Shown: piece by piece, positions 62,889-64,000 of the stretch
Numbering within the stretch: position 1 is the stretch's first letter
How the letters are laid out: each line of letters starts with the position of its first letter
Assembly (NCBI GenBank): GCA_963754535.1
Contig: CAVWGG010000014.1
Coordinates: forward strand, 156,095 to 220,094
Source of the DNA: RPQJ01 sp963754535
GTDB taxonomy: Bacteria > Pseudomonadota > Gammaproteobacteria > Steroidobacterales > Steroidobacteraceae
Length of the DNA stretch: 64,000 nt
Direction of reading: 5' to 3'
Notes under the pieces: model-generated
The model's input: only the letters and a program-made list of their open reading frames with translations
The model's database searches: none
Told to the model about the DNA's origin: nothing
Translations under genes and position numbers: made by a program

Positions 62889-63110
62889 ATGTCCGACGTC
62901 ACCCGCTTCCTGTCCCAGATCGAGTCTGGCCACCCGTCCGCGGCCGAGCAGTTGCTGCCGCTGGTCAGACGAACTGCGGAAACTGGCCGCTGCCCAGCTG
63001 GTTCACGAGAGGTTTGGCCAGACACTGGAGGCCACGCGGGCTGGTACACGAGACGTACCTGCGGCTTGTCGACCAATCCCCGCCGGTTCCCAACCCTTCC
63101 TAAGTCGTTA
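62889..63110 (+). pseudogene. N-terminal remnant of a second ECF sigma factor
   Basis: ATG at 62889, then SDVTRFLSQIESGHPSAAEQLLPLV in frame; a frame change leads to ELRKLAAAQLVHERFGQTLEAT and, after another, VHETYLRLVDQSPP. This is the start of the ECF type whose planctomycete members begin MSDVTxFL. Sequence after ~63,100 no longer matches and regions 3-4 are absent, so the gene is truncated. Confidence 0.65.
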
Positions 63111-63710
63111 TGATTGGTGAAAACGTGGACTCGTGAGTGGCTCCATGGTGACAACCTAATATCTCCGCAAGAGGTTCTGGCGACGGCTTTTCTCTCTGCG
63201 GGTATGGCCTCCTCGGTTTCCGGTGTCTCCAGCGACGGTCGGCAGCACAGCTGCTGAAACGCCGTCACGTGAGCAGGATAATCCCGTGCCGCAGCGTCCA
63301 GCCAATGGCAACGGGCGCGAACACGAAAAGCGCTCACCAGCAGCCGTGCTAATTACCCCAACTTGTTCCTGAAGAAGCAGTTCCAAGAGCAATCCGCATC
63401 GGATATTCCCCTTGCGGGGCGACGAATACGCCAACGTCCGCGACCGAGGCCGTTGAATCCAAGGGTGACTAACGGTAGTGTGAGCGAAGTGCTGGCCCGT
63501 CCCATCAGTGCGGCGTTCGCACCTATTGCCGGAAGAGCCGAATTGACGCCGAGGGAAATGAGTTCACCGGTCATATGCAGTCAACGGTGGTTGACCGAAA
63601 CACGATCAAGGCAAAGTTCTTGGATGGCCCTTTTGAAGGCTTTGAGATTACTTGGAAAAGAAAAAAGAGCGACTCAGCTGAACTGACAGCAATGGCCGAC
63701 GCCACGCATC
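63111..63710. other. Stretch without a recognisable gene
   Basis: Only short open frames. Near 63,575-63,710 one reads STVVDRNTIKAKFLDGPFEG then FEITWKRKKSD, a protein-like tail of unknown family that runs into the hairpin at 63,711. Nothing else is supported. Confidence 0.4.
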
Positions 63711-63740
63711 GCCCCACCAGCAATGGTGGGGCTCTTGTTA
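63711..63740 (+). terminator. Terminator-like hairpin
   Basis: gccccacc (63711-63718), loop agcaat, ggtggggc (63725-63732): a perfect 8-bp stem followed by tcttgtta, a short T-rich tail. Looks like a rho-independent terminator on the plus strand. Confidence 0.6.
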
Positions 63741-63787
63741 TCAGTTCAGCAGTTCGGTGAACACTAGGAAGTGTACGGCGACCGTAT

Positions 63788-63875
63788 TCGCCACAGTGCT
63801 TGACGGGAGTGGAGTTCTCGTGCCCAACGCGACCGTCCAGGGAACGTGGAGCAACGGCGATGAAACGCGGGCATA
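63788..63875 (+). pseudogene. Ig/cadherin-like domain scrap
   Basis: One frame reads TVLDGSGVLVPNATVQGTWSNGDET, the core of a bacterial Ig-like repeat found in large secreted proteins. It has no start or remainder here and ends before the DUF4058 promoter region. Confidence 0.3.
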
Positions 63876-63915
63876 GTATAATGGAACAGGTTGCTCGCCT
63901 TGCCAGGAGCTAGTC

Positions 63916-64000
63916 ATGCCCTCGCCATTTCCCGGGAATCGATCATTCGTCGAAGACCAAGAAATGGTCCGATTTTCACCCTACCTTCGTCGGTGAACTT
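63916..64000 (+). pseudogene. DUF4058 family protein, 3' partial, apparent frameshift
   Basis: ATG at 63916 with AGGAG eight bases upstream and a TATAAT at 63877-63882 (no clear -35). MPSPFPG is the hallmark opening of DUF4058, a family abundant in planctomycetes and cyanobacteria. The literal frame stops at 63993-63995, but a one-base change near 63,963 restores SDFHPTFVGEL, matching the family's DFHPTFIGEL. The rest lies beyond the window. Confidence 0.6.

Noticed and set aside
1..64000. tRNA, rRNA, CRISPR arrays, prophage
   Set aside because: No cloverleaf, rRNA core, spaced repeats, cas genes, terminase, portal or integrase recognised on either strand.

Overview
The window is two unlike pieces of DNA joined at an insertion sequence. 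Positions 1 to about 47,796 are GC-rich, densely coded and almost free of broken genes. Icd with AceK, a CusCBA copper efflux operon, a tandem-PPK2 polyphosphate:AMP phosphotransferase, a GlyGly-CTERM protein and a DUF3570/DUF4266/TlpA/ApbE gene set suggest an environmental gammaproteobacterium (a Nevskiales/Steroidobacter-like lineage is my inference). From 49,408 to the end the composition is visibly less GC-rich, spacers are longer and most genes carry frameshifts. The families there (DUF4058, DUF3754/TMEM143-like, two planctomycete-style ECF sigma factors, a degenerate deacetylase, glycoside-hydrolase scraps) point to a planctomycete, probably Pirellulales-like. The 1.6-kb IS4-family element at 47,797-49,407 interrupts a TonB/AgmX-like gene whose 3' part does not reappear on the other side, so the join is either an assembly chimera or an IS-mediated rearrangement.

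Left arm. 1-8,901: a partial NTP-exchange-type transporter with a cadherin-like tail, then a minus-strand run icd, aceK, an ArnT-like glycosyltransferase, a secreted kinase-fold protein and a secreted PPP phosphatase fused to a second kinase-like domain. 8,990-21,409: a copper region with a sialidase-like lipoprotein divergent from a small Cys/His protein and cusCBA, an 81-bp tandem repeat, a frameshifted delta-60/Calx-beta surface protein and a copper P-type ATPase. 21,433-25,003: agmatine deiminase, polyphosphate:AMP phosphotransferase and an ATP-grasp protein.

25,000-47,796 is the most interesting block: a divergent, tightly overlapping 20-gene locus. The minus wing encodes an HzsA-like dihaem lipoprotein, two outer-membrane barrels, a TlpA thioredoxin, a DUF4266 lipoprotein and a DUF3570 barrel. 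The plus wing encodes a monohaem c protein, a dihaem LamG lipoprotein, a Tat-exported DUF1501 protein, a methyltransferase and ApbE. It then passes through a clear c-di-GMP-I riboswitch into a second TlpA, TPR proteins, ExbB, two ExbD and an AgmX-like protein. I read it as a c-di-GMP-controlled envelope redox/surface machine energised by a proton-driven ExbB/ExbD motor; no function is proven by the sequence.

Right arm. After the IS come a gene remnant, an intact VapBC toxin-antitoxin pair behind a near-consensus promoter, an intact deacetylase-fold protein lacking the usual metal-binding Asp pair, a frameshifted RND efflux pair, a frameshifted DUF3754 gene, a frameshifted nitrilase-fold protein without its catalytic triad, two back-to-back sigma-factor remnants, palindromic repeats and the start of a DUF4058 gene. 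No rRNA, tRNA, CRISPR array or phage structural gene was seen.
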